Made by a program: the position numbers and the translations under genes. A stretch of DNA of 38,996 nucleotides from Aigarchaeota archaeon. GTDB lineage: Archaea > Thermoproteota > Nitrososphaeria_A > Caldarchaeales > Wolframiiraptoraceae. The DNA is taken from positions 1 to 38,996 of the forward strand of contig JANXDW010000020.1 in the NCBI GenBank assembly GCA_025058515.1, read 5' to 3'. Shown here one piece after another: positions 32,895 through 38,996 of this stretch; position 1 is the first letter of the stretch, and each line of letters opens with the position of its first letter. The notes under the pieces were generated by a model, which saw nothing but the letters and a program-made list of their open reading frames with translations, was not told the origin of the DNA and did no database searches.

Positions 32895-34001
32895 ATGAGA
32901 GAGTTAGAGAGGTTGGCTGCAGAACGTGCACGTGAAGCTGTAAAATATGATAAGCTCGGTATGAAGGAGGATGCATTGACAAATTATAAAGAGGCTATCA
33001 AACTATTGTTAAAGTTGATGAAGTTTGTAGATGACCCTGTAATGAAGAAGGTATATGAAGAGAAGGTTAAACAGTATAAAGAGAGGTTAGAAGCTTTACT
33101 CGAGAAGAGCGTTGAATCATCTACCTCTTCTTCTAAGAGTAGGGAACGTGAAAGTTACCTAATAGTAGATCCTCCACCTATTAAGTGGGAAGATATCATA
33201 GGGTTGGAGGAAGCGAAGAAAGCTATTAGAGAGAGTATAGTATATCCATCTCTAAGACCTGAGTTCTTCCCTCTTGGATGGCCTCGTGGAATACTATTCT
33301 TCGGTCCTCCAGGATGTGGAAAAACGATGTTGGCCGCTGCAGCAGCAAATGAAATAGATGCAGTCTTTATGCAAGTTGATGCATCTATGATTATGTCTAA
33401 GTGGCTTGGAGAATCTGAGAAGAATATTGCTGCAATATTCGAGGATGCTAGAAGATATGAGAGGGAGGGTAGACCCGTAATAATCTTAATTGATGAAGTT
33501 GATTCACTAACAGCTTATAGAGAGAATGAGGTAGGTGGAGAGGCTAGAGCTAGAAATCAGCTTCTAAAAGAGATGGATGGTCTCCAGGATAAGGGGAGGA
33601 TCCCCAGAATCTACGTTATAGCTGCAACGAATAAGCCTTGGATACTTGATGATCCTTTCATCCGGAGATTCCAGAAAAGGATCTACATCCCTCTCCCAGA
33701 TTATGAAGCTAGGCTTAACATGTTTAAACATTATACCAAGAGGCTCGACCTAGAAGATGATGTAGATTTTAGAGAACTAGCCCGGATGACGGAAGGATAT
33801 AGTGGAGCAGATATATACAATATCTCTATGGAAGCACAGTTGAGAGTTGTGAGTGAGTTTTTTGAGAAGGGTGGGAGAGATAGACCGAGGAAGATCGGGA
33901 TGAGAGATTTTTACGAGATTATAAAAAAGACAAATCCAAGTATTGAGACGGATTCATTAAAGAAGATCTTAGAGTGGGCTAGAAAATTTTCATCAGCATA
34001 G
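32895..34001 (+). CDS. cdvC: Vps4/CdvC-type AAA ATPase with MIT domain
   Basis: Disassembles ESCRT-III-type (CdvB) polymers during cell division or membrane remodelling. The N-terminal MIT three-helix bundle (about 1-72) is followed by a Ser-rich linker (73-90) and an AAA domain. The AAA domain has Walker A GPPGCGKT (137-144), pore loop KWLG (169-172), Walker B ILIDEVD (197-203) and arginine fingers near 257-258 (FIRRFQKR). The 368-residue length is normal. No cdvA or cdvB gene lies in this window. The start ATG 32895 follows a TATA-like TTTTTAAT by about 20 bases. It is separate from the hyp genes upstream (183-base gap). Confidence 0.92.
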   Translation: MRELERLAAERAREAVKYDKLGMKEDALTNYKEAIKLLLKLMKFVDDPVMKKVYEEKVKQYKERLEALLEKSVESSTSSSKSRERESYLIVDPPPIKWEDIIGLEEAKKAIRESIVYPSLRPEFFPLGWPRGILFFGPPGCGKTMLAAAAANEIDAVFMQVDASMIMSKWLGESEKNIAAIFEDARRYEREGRPVIILIDEVDSLTAYRENEVGGEARARNQLLKEMDGLQDKGRIPRIYVIAATNKPWILDDPFIRRFQKRIYIPLPDYEARLNMFKHYTKRLDLEDDVDFRELARMTEGYSGADIYNISMEAQLRVVSEFFEKGGRDRPRKIGMRDFYEIIKKTNPSIETDSLKKILEWARKFSSA

Positions 34002-34340
34002 AAACATCTTCATCATCTCTCTACAAGACTTAAAATATATGATTATGAGAAAGGGAGAATTGATTCTCCATAAATTATTCTTACATCAATATACTAGGAG
34101 GTCAGCATCTCATATAAGAATAATGTAATAATACCTGCTATAGCTATTGTTATGTAGTCAAATACGGAGCTCCAACCAATAGATAATCCTAATATAATTA
34201 TTATTAGTCCTAAGTATGTTTTAATGAATCTCAGAAGTTTCCCCACGTATTTTTCTATTCTTTCACTGAGATATAAACCTGCTACATTAAAGATATTTGG
34301 ATATAACTATCTAAAACCTAGAGATTATTGAGGATGGTAT
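34002..34340. other. 339-base intergenic region
   Basis: Between the convergent Vps4-type gene and MBL-fold gene. The middle holds a possible 50-codon membrane ORF on the minus strand (34094-34246, listed separately). The rest is AT-rich, with no tRNA-like or strongly folded sequence that I can see. Confidence 0.5.
34094..34246 (-). CDS. Possible small membrane protein, 50 residues
   Basis: From GTG 34246 to TAG the frame encodes MGKLLRFIKTYLGLIIIILG followed by a second hydrophobic helix (YITIAIAGIITLFLY) and a polar end (EMLTS), so two membrane helices. The open frame continues about 20 codons further upstream (GLYLSERIEKYVGK), which looks amphipathic and protein-like, but no ATG, GTG or TTG starts it there. 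No Shine-Dalgarno is visible. Coding status is uncertain. Confidence 0.35.
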   Translation of the reverse strand: MGKLLRFIKTYLGLIIIILGLSIGWSSVFDYITIAIAGIITLFLYEMLTS

Positions 34341-34994
34341 TCACTTATCTCTTCTATACAGTCCTCTTACTCCTATGAAGGGGTTATGAAACTTCTCTAC
34401 ACCTATAGTCGTAGATGGGCCATGACCTGGATAGACACTGTAATTTTCAGGAAGTATGAGAATTTTTTCATTAAGAGATTTAAGAAGGAGTTCTAAGCTT
34501 CCTCCAGGTAAATCATATCTACCTATTGCTCCAGCGAATAATGTATCTCCAGTAAATACTGAACCATCTAAGACGTAGGATACGCTTCCAGCAGTATGTC
34601 CAGGAGTATGCAAGACTTCAATCTTACTACTTCCAATGATTATCTTATCTCCATCTTCCACATAATCATCTGGTTTAGGAGGTTCAGGACATTCTCCTCC
34701 AACGATCTCCTTATAGTTTGTTACAGCGTTTCCAAGTATTTCTAAATCATCTTTATGGATATAAAACTTACATCCTAAGTATTCTTTAAGGTCTCCAACG
34801 GCTAGTATATGGTCAAAGTGACCATGAGTAGCATATATTGCTTTAACCTCTACATTGTTCCTCTCTATATTCTTTAATATCTTTTCAGATTCATCTCCAG
34901 CATCTATTAATATGCCTTCTTTAAGAACTGGATCAAAAACTAAGTATGAGTTACTCATCAAAGGTCCAACCACTATTCTCTCAACGATTAACAT
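34341..34994 (-). CDS. MBL-fold hydrolase (glyoxalase II-like)
   Basis: Metallo-beta-lactamase-fold hydrolase resembling glyoxalase II and persulfide dioxygenase relatives. The metal site is complete: His60-x-His62-x-Asp64-His65 (THGHFDH), His136 (TPGHTAGS), Asp153 (TGDTLF) and His194 (YPGHGP), numbered from 35003. I chose ATG 34994 (MLIVERIVVG) because TAGGTG ends exactly six bases before it; the GTG at 35003 is part of that site. The substrate is unknown. It lies beside the hemerythrin gene, divergently. Confidence 0.88.
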   Translation of the reverse strand: MLIVERIVVGPLMSNSYLVFDPVLKEGILIDAGDESEKILKNIERNNVEVKAIYATHGHFDHILAVGDLKEYLGCKFYIHKDDLEILGNAVTNYKEIVGGECPEPPKPDDYVEDGDKIIIGSSKIEVLHTPGHTAGSVSYVLDGSVFTGDTLFAGAIGRYDLPGGSLELLLKSLNEKILILPENYSVYPGHGPSTTIGVEKFHNPFIGVRGLYRRDK

Positions 34995-35141
34995 CATTGA
35001 CACCTATGAAGACTTAGTGACGACTATATATTAATTCTATCGAACTTCTTATTATATTGTAGTAAATAATTTACGATATCTGTAAATGATCTGAGTATTT
35101 TGACGACGCTTAAATTTTAGAATGCCTTCGCTTATCTAGAC

Positions 35142-35702
35142 ATGTTTTTGAAACCTACAGATATTTTGAAGGATGAACATGTTGAGATCAAAAGGATGTT
35201 AACTATCTTGAATATCATCATAGAAAAGATCAACTATGGAGAGAAGATCTCTCCAGAAGTCCTTGAGAAGATCATTAACTTCTTTAGGATATTTACTGAT
35301 AGATGCCATCATTGGAAGGAAGAAAAGATTCTTTTTCCAAGTTTAGAAGAAGTGGGGATTCCGAGATATGGTGGTCCAATAGGTGTTATGTTGATGGAGC
35401 ATGAAGAAGGGAGGAGGTATGTTAAGAATATGGTGGAGGCTGTGGAAAAGTATAGGAGAGGGTTAGAAGATGCTTTAGGAGAGTTTAAAGAGAATGCTGT
35501 GAACTATGTAGCTTTACTAGATCAACACATCTATAAAGAAGACAACATACTTTTTAATTTAGCCGACCAGCATATTCCTCTAAGCAGACAAGAAGAAATC
35601 ATGCATAGCTTTAAAGAATTTGAAGAAAGAGAGAGCAAGGGAGAACATGAGAAACAGCTCCAAATACTCAAGAGGTTAGAAGTAGAGTATCTGAGAGAGT
35701 AG
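35142..35702 (+). CDS. Hemerythrin HHE-domain protein
   Basis: Four-helix-bundle protein with a probable di-iron site that can bind oxygen or nitric oxide or sense redox state. The ligands fit the family: His13 (KDEHVEIKR), His56 or His57 with Glu61 (CHHWKEEKILFP), His87 (MEHEEGRRY), and His129 with Glu133 (QHIYKEDNILF). The 186-residue length and CHHWKEEKILFPSLE are typical of HHE proteins of anaerobes. Divergent from the MBL-fold hydrolase, which could form an oxygen or sulfur defence pair, though only position suggests so. Confidence 0.9.
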   Translation: MFLKPTDILKDEHVEIKRMLTILNIIIEKINYGEKISPEVLEKIINFFRIFTDRCHHWKEEKILFPSLEEVGIPRYGGPIGVMLMEHEEGRRYVKNMVEAVEKYRRGLEDALGEFKENAVNYVALLDQHIYKEDNILFNLADQHIPLSRQEEIMHSFKEFEERESKGEHEKQLQILKRLEVEYLRE

Positions 35703-35859
35703 TCATCTAGATCTATTCACGACCTCGATAACTATAATTTTTCAAAACTCTACTTATCTATAGTAGCGTTTACATATTTTTCAAGGAAGAAATTATAAAA
35801 CTTTTATTAAGTTAAAGATGGAGAAATTTAATAATCAGCGTATATAGGATACTCTGAGC

Positions 35860-36138
35860 ATGAAGGTTCCTGAGACTATCAATACTTATTGTCCGAGATG
35901 TCGGAAGTATAGTGAGCATAAAGTAGTGCTTTATAAGAAGGGTAAAGAAAGGTCTCTAGCTGCAGGTGCTAGAAGACATGAGAGAGAATTGCATGGTTAT
36001 GGTGGTCAGAAATATCCTCTACAACGTAAAAAGTCAAAGACATCCCAGAAGCAGACTTTGAAGTTAATATGTAAAGAATGTAATTATACTATTCATAGAG
36101 AAGGAATTAGATTGAAGAAGTTGGAGATAAGCCGATAA
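35860..36138 (+). CDS. rpl44e: Large ribosomal subunit protein L44e
   Basis: Zinc-ribbon protein of the archaeal/eukaryotic 50S subunit near the E site. The zinc ligands are Cys11/Cys14 (CPRC) and Cys71/Cys74 (CKEC). The middle carries the conserved basic stretch GYGGQKYPLQRKKSK. 92 residues is normal. The ATG lies about 30 bases after the TATA-like AAATTTAATA. In many archaea L44e is followed by S27e; here an Alba-like gene on the opposite strand follows instead. Confidence 0.95.
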   Translation: MKVPETINTYCPRCRKYSEHKVVLYKKGKERSLAAGARRHERELHGYGGQKYPLQRKKSKTSQKQTLKLICKECNYTIHREGIRLKKLEISR

Positions 36139-36223
36139 CCTATTTCATAAACTCTATAGAGTATTCTTTTCAAGAGACCGGTGACGATAGTTTAGAAGAG
36201 ATAATGTTATTGTGAAGAATAGG

Positions 36224-36496
36224 TTAGTTAAGTGAGATAAGGATCTCTATAAAGCTTACATATCTCTTCTTATCTCCATCTAGCTCTGCTTCATCGCATC
36301 CTAAAGATATATTCTTTATCCTAAGAGTAGAGTAGAAGCTTTTCTTAAGTAGTAAAGCGACATCTATACAATTGCTGATACTACGTCCACGAGCTCTTAG
36401 TAAGACCTCTTTCTCACCTCTATTAAATAATGTTATACATGCTGTTACATATCTCATCTTAGGCTTCTTTCCAACAATTACGATAGCTCTCCTCAA
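36224..36496 (-). CDS. Alba-family DNA/RNA-binding protein
   Basis: Small dimeric nucleic-acid-binding protein of archaeal chromatin. VIVGKKPKMRYVTACITLFN matches the Alba N-terminal strand and helix, including the Lys10-Lys11 pair at the DNA-contact and acetylation position of Alba. ARGRSISNCIDVALLLKK matches the ARGRAISKAVD segment. The 90-residue length is right. The C-terminal half (AELDGDKKRYVSFIEILISL) is less conserved, so it may be a divergent paralogue. It is convergent with L44e and downstream of the DUF2070 gene's strand neighbour region. Confidence 0.8.
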   Translation of the reverse strand: MRRAIVIVGKKPKMRYVTACITLFNRGEKEVLLRARGRSISNCIDVALLLKKSFYSTLRIKNISLGCDEAELDGDKKRYVSFIEILISLN

Positions 36497-36545
36497 ATCT
36501 CTTCTCTCTCATCAAGATATATCTCGAGGGATAAATTTATTGTTT

Positions 36546-38306
36546 CTAGAATATTAGAAATAGAAGTGCAAAGGTAAGTAAAGCCGATGTTACCATAGTT
36601 ATGAGGGTCGTTAGAGCAAGTAGTTTTAGAGATTTATGAGTTTTATTTGCAGCTTCTTCTAGAAAATCATTAGACATAACTTTTATGTCTTTGAAGGTGA
36701 ATGAGATCTTTGATACCTCCATCTTCTTAATATTCTCTATTGCTTGTTTTACTGCTCTTAATACTGATTTGACAATATCTTCTAATGGAATTACTTCTCC
36801 AAGAGGATGATATCCTCGACCTCCAAGTTTTATTCCATTAACTATATGGGTATCGGTTGTTAAAACCTCGCAGTAATCTACTTTAATCTTCTTAACCTCT
36901 GCTAAGATCTTCTCTCTAACCTCTGGAACCGCGTTATTGCTATCTATGACTACCAGTGATGAGAGCTGTCCGTTATTCTTTAATACAATAGTCCTAATCC
37001 CTAGAGGTCCTATTCCTTCTTCTAATCCGTATCCATCAATATTACTCTCTCCATAACCTAGAAGTATCTCAGAATTCCTCTCAACGTGAATGTTAGATAT
37101 ATTCTTTAAGGCTTCTCTAACATCGTTTAGTCTATCATTCAGCTCTTTAACATCTTCTGAGAAGCTATTATGAGTATCTATTACTATTAGTTCATCATTA
37201 TTTATCTTATCCATTACCTCATACGGTATGTCTTCCATACCTTCAGGATGTAGAGTTATTAATGTTAGAGTTGAGCTTCCAATAGGTACTAGAGAAGTGG
37301 TTACAGGACCATTCTTAAAGATCTTGACATATCCAACTGACCTAGAGTAATTAGAGTTATGGTTTACTATACTTTTCACGATCTCATCAGCTATAAACTC
37401 ACAATCTCTTCTAGATATTATGTTCTTTGAATGATCTGAAAGTCCTTTAACTATAACTGATTTTATTCCATATCTAGAAAGTTTCTCTTCAATTAGATAT
37501 GGCAGGATACTGCTTCCAAAATCTCTAAATGGTCCAGGATGGAAGCTTGGCACTATTAAAGCGATGCTAATCTTATTTGATGTGGTTTCTCTAAAGACTA
37601 GAGACTCTACTTTAATATCCGACTTAGTTTCAAGTTTTCCAGCTAGTTTCTCTAAAGGTTCCTTTACACCATTCAAGAATATAGCTAACATAGCTGAGAG
37701 TAGTTCTATCGGCTTCAATCCTTTCACCTTTAAGAAGATATCAAGGATAGATGAATAGATTATGTATGTGGCGTTCCCTATAAGTTGACCAGCTATCATA
37801 GAGGTTTTAATGTTTTCTAGGTTAATGAAAGAGAATGAGAAAACTTGGATAGTAGTTATCGTTAATGAGTACTTGATTGAGTATGCTAGATTATCTCCAC
37901 TGAGTACTCTAACTATTAATCCTCTAATCATGGTTGCTAATGCTGTAAGAGAAGAGAAGATGATCGAGGCTATGATAACCCAGACTCCACCCAAGTATGT
38001 TAGATAAGCACTCATTAACCCTAAGCTAGTTAAGACGCTCTCGACTACCGTAACTCCATTAAGCCTCCTGAAATTGATCAACTCTCTCCGAGACCTAGAG
38101 AATAAGTAGTTTACTAAGATGATCGAGTAATAGCTTAATGCAAAGAAAAGTAGAATTTGATGTATGAGGAGTGAGGCTAGTAATACCGTTAAGGTGATAA
38201 AAGCTATAGTTAAAGGAAGCTGATTACCTCTACCAGGCAGTCCTTTAATGTATGGGTAGAGGGAGGCTAATCTCGTTGTATGATTTCTCATCTTCAAATC
38301 TTTCAA
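36546..38306 (-). CDS. DUF2070 family membrane protein
   Basis: Archaea-specific membrane protein of unknown function. Roughly six or seven hydrophobic helices occupy about 30-205. A soluble domain follows (about 230-545) containing the family's HPGPFRDFGSS motif (near 262) and HPEGMEDIP, then one membrane helix at the C-terminus (about 562-586). The 586-residue length matches the family. DUF2070 is widespread in archaea. The start is ATG 38306. Upstream lies a decayed radical-SAM gene fragment. Confidence 0.85.
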   Translation of the reverse strand: MKDLKMRNHTTRLASLYPYIKGLPGRGNQLPLTIAFITLTVLLASLLIHQILLFFALSYYSIILVNYLFSRSRRELINFRRLNGVTVVESVLTSLGLMSAYLTYLGGVWVIIASIIFSSLTALATMIRGLIVRVLSGDNLAYSIKYSLTITTIQVFSFSFINLENIKTSMIAGQLIGNATYIIYSSILDIFLKVKGLKPIELLSAMLAIFLNGVKEPLEKLAGKLETKSDIKVESLVFRETTSNKISIALIVPSFHPGPFRDFGSSILPYLIEEKLSRYGIKSVIVKGLSDHSKNIISRRDCEFIADEIVKSIVNHNSNYSRSVGYVKIFKNGPVTTSLVPIGSSTLTLITLHPEGMEDIPYEVMDKINNDELIVIDTHNSFSEDVKELNDRLNDVREALKNISNIHVERNSEILLGYGESNIDGYGLEEGIGPLGIRTIVLKNNGQLSSLVVIDSNNAVPEVREKILAEVKKIKVDYCEVLTTDTHIVNGIKLGGRGYHPLGEVIPLEDIVKSVLRAVKQAIENIKKMEVSKISFTFKDIKVMSNDFLEEAANKTHKSLKLLALTTLITMVTSALLTFALLFLIF

Positions 38307-38341
38307 AAAGATTTCCTACTACGAATTATATTAACCAATCG

Positions 38342-38504
38342 TTAAAGTACTACATAAACATATTTTATGTAGTTCCTAATATCACAGACTTTTATCTGCT
38401 GCAGGCTTCAGCCTACAGTAACTTACACATGCTCTACAGAGTATCTTTCCATCACTTAGATATGAGTATAGTCTAGTAGGCTTCCCAGCAACTTCTTCCA
38501 GCAT
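38342..38504 (-). pseudogene. Frameshifted N-terminal remnant of an AmmeMemoRadiSam-type radical SAM gene
   Basis: From ATG 38504 the frame reads MLEEVAGKPTRLYSYLSDGK, then ILCRACVSYCRLKPAADKSL and a stop at 38382. One frame over, from about 38388, it continues VCDIRNYIKYVYVVL to a stop at 38342. Joined, this matches the start of COG1180-type (AmmeMemoRadiSam, PflA-like) radical SAM enzymes, which open with xLxDGxVxCxLCxxxCxIxxGxxGxCxVR. The radical-SAM CxxxCxxC core that should follow is absent, so this is a decayed fragment of about 55 codons. It lies 36 bases upstream of the DUF2070 gene. Confidence 0.6.
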
Positions 38505-38800
38505 CCTAAATAGATAATTTTCATCTTTACTTTTAAGGATTTTACTGCTACATCTATTATCTCTCCATTACATGTTTTTAACAATTTCTGCTCAGCTCTA
38601 GAAAAGTTTCAACAGAATCACATAGAGGATCATATGTTGCTAGAATAAATGGATTATAAACAGTGAGAAGATATATGTAAGATATATTATAGAAAACTAG
38701 ACAAATTAGTCTTATACACTCCTAATAACAATTATACTACTATAATTCTGAAAAGTTCTAGGTTCTAACCTTATATGTAACTCTCCATCAATAACCCAAA
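38505..38800. other. AT-rich region without a recognised gene
   Basis: About 300 bases. On the minus strand, 38683-38578 is open and protein-like (YNPFILATYDPLCDSVETFL). One frame over, KLLKTCNGEIIDVAVKSLK continues after a stop, as in a decayed gene, but I cannot name the family. CTTATATGT near 38770-38777 is a possible TATA box for the structured element that follows. Confidence 0.35.
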
Positions 38801-38806
38801 AAATAA
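38797..38806 (-). terminator. T-rich stretch, possible terminator if the structured element is read on the minus strand
   Basis: Reads TTTATTTTTT on the minus strand just outside the base-paired element. It would suit as its 3' end if the RNA comes from that strand. Confidence 0.3.
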
Positions 38807-38961
38807 AGGAGGGGGAAAGGCTTACCAGTCACGGTAACTACGGCTCCGGCTGGTGAAAGCTGAAAGTGTTAAGGATCCTAATGATAATCATTAGGATCTT
38901 CTCTACATAAGGGCCTACCAGCCTTCATCGCCTTTATAGCTCGTGACTGGTAGACTCCCTT
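38806..38961. ncRNA. GC-rich structured element, probable non-coding RNA
   Basis: A GC-rich island in AT-rich DNA that folds back on itself. An 11-base-pair perfect stem joins 38823-38833 (TACCAGTCACG) to 38942-38952. A 7-pair stem joins 38848-38854 (GGCTGGT) to 38917-38923. A 13-pair hairpin with a three-base loop and one bulge spans 38871-38900. AAGGAG (38806-38811) can pair with CTCCCTT (38955-38961). No open frame is visible. I could not match it to RNase P, SRP, 5S or tRNA. A TATA-like site near 38774 favours the plus strand; a T-run at 38797-38806 would suit the minus strand. A miniature transposon with 11-base inverted ends is the alternative. Confidence 0.6.
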
Positions 38962-38996
38962 GGATTGGTTGTAGTTATCTTGATATTTGTTGAAGA

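Noticed and set aside
38252-38476. 74-codon plus-strand frame over the radical-SAM remnant
   Set aside because: It is antisense to the DUF2070 start and to the recognisable remnant, with no family features.
38806-38961. Resemblance of GGCGATGAAGG (minus strand) to the 5' end of bacterial 23S rRNA
   Set aside because: Only about eleven bases match, archaeal 23S differs at this place, and the surrounding sequence and folding do not fit rRNA.
1-38996. CRISPR arrays, integrases, transposases and phage genes
   Set aside because: None are visible: no direct-repeat/spacer pattern and no recombinase motifs in any supported frame.

Overview
This window comes from an AT-rich, probably thermophilic archaeon. 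Its ribosomal proteins L10e, L21e and L44e, RNA polymerase subunit Rpb4/RpoF, G1P dehydrogenase, tRNA-splicing endonuclease, Alba and DUF2070 are all archaeal. A complete ubiquitin-conjugation cluster in the order JAMM protease <- | -> ubiquitin - E2 - E1 - small RING protein points to the Aigarchaeota/Caldarchaeales lineage (relatives of Ca. Caldiarchaeum subterraneum). That placement is inferred from gene content, not from a phylogeny.

Layout. (1) 1-2770: information-processing block on the minus strand (L10e; L21e-rpoF-DUF655-ksgA). (2) 2950-8240: ubiquitin locus with Rpn11-like JAMM protease, ubiquitin with a C-terminal tail after Gly-Gly, E2, E1 and small RING protein. Two coiled-coil proteins follow, then a four-helix membrane protein ending in the same C4HC3 RING type. 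(3) 8233-17700: VIT-like membrane protein, glycyl-tRNA synthetase, PhoU-like DUF47 plus EndA, polyamine genes speD-speE, G1P dehydrogenase, TIP49/RuvBL-type ATPase, UPF0173 hydrolase, a NikR-type nickel regulator and two small membrane proteins. (4) 17730-27800: minus-strand hydrogen metabolism block. In order of transcription it reads unknown small protein-hdrC-hdrB-hdrA, hypD-hypC-hypE, mvhD-mvhG-mvhA, maturation protease. (5) 27960-32711: AbrB/PhoU-type regulator, hypF, hypA and a MinD-type ATPase that probably stands in for HypB. (6) 32895-38996: Vps4/CdvC-type MIT-AAA ATPase, MBL-fold hydrolase, hemerythrin protein, L44e, Alba-like protein and DUF2070 protein. At the right end lie a frameshifted remnant of a radical-SAM gene and a GC-rich, strongly base-paired element that is probably an RNA gene.

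How it works together. The ubiquitin locus holds every step: precursor processing and deconjugation (JAMM), activation (E1), conjugation (E2) and two possible E3 proteins, one soluble and one membrane-anchored. The hydrogenase block encodes an MvhADG-HdrABC type complex with the genes to build its Ni-Fe site (HypA, MinD-type HypB, HypC, HypD, HypE, HypF, protease) and a nickel regulator. The membrane RING protein next to the ubiquitin cluster is the strongest candidate for something not yet described.

In several genes of the hydrogenase block and elsewhere, a GGTG-containing Shine-Dalgarno lies exactly six bases before the start. The GTG inside it is then an in-frame false start three codons too early. 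I moved those starts accordingly and say so in each entry.
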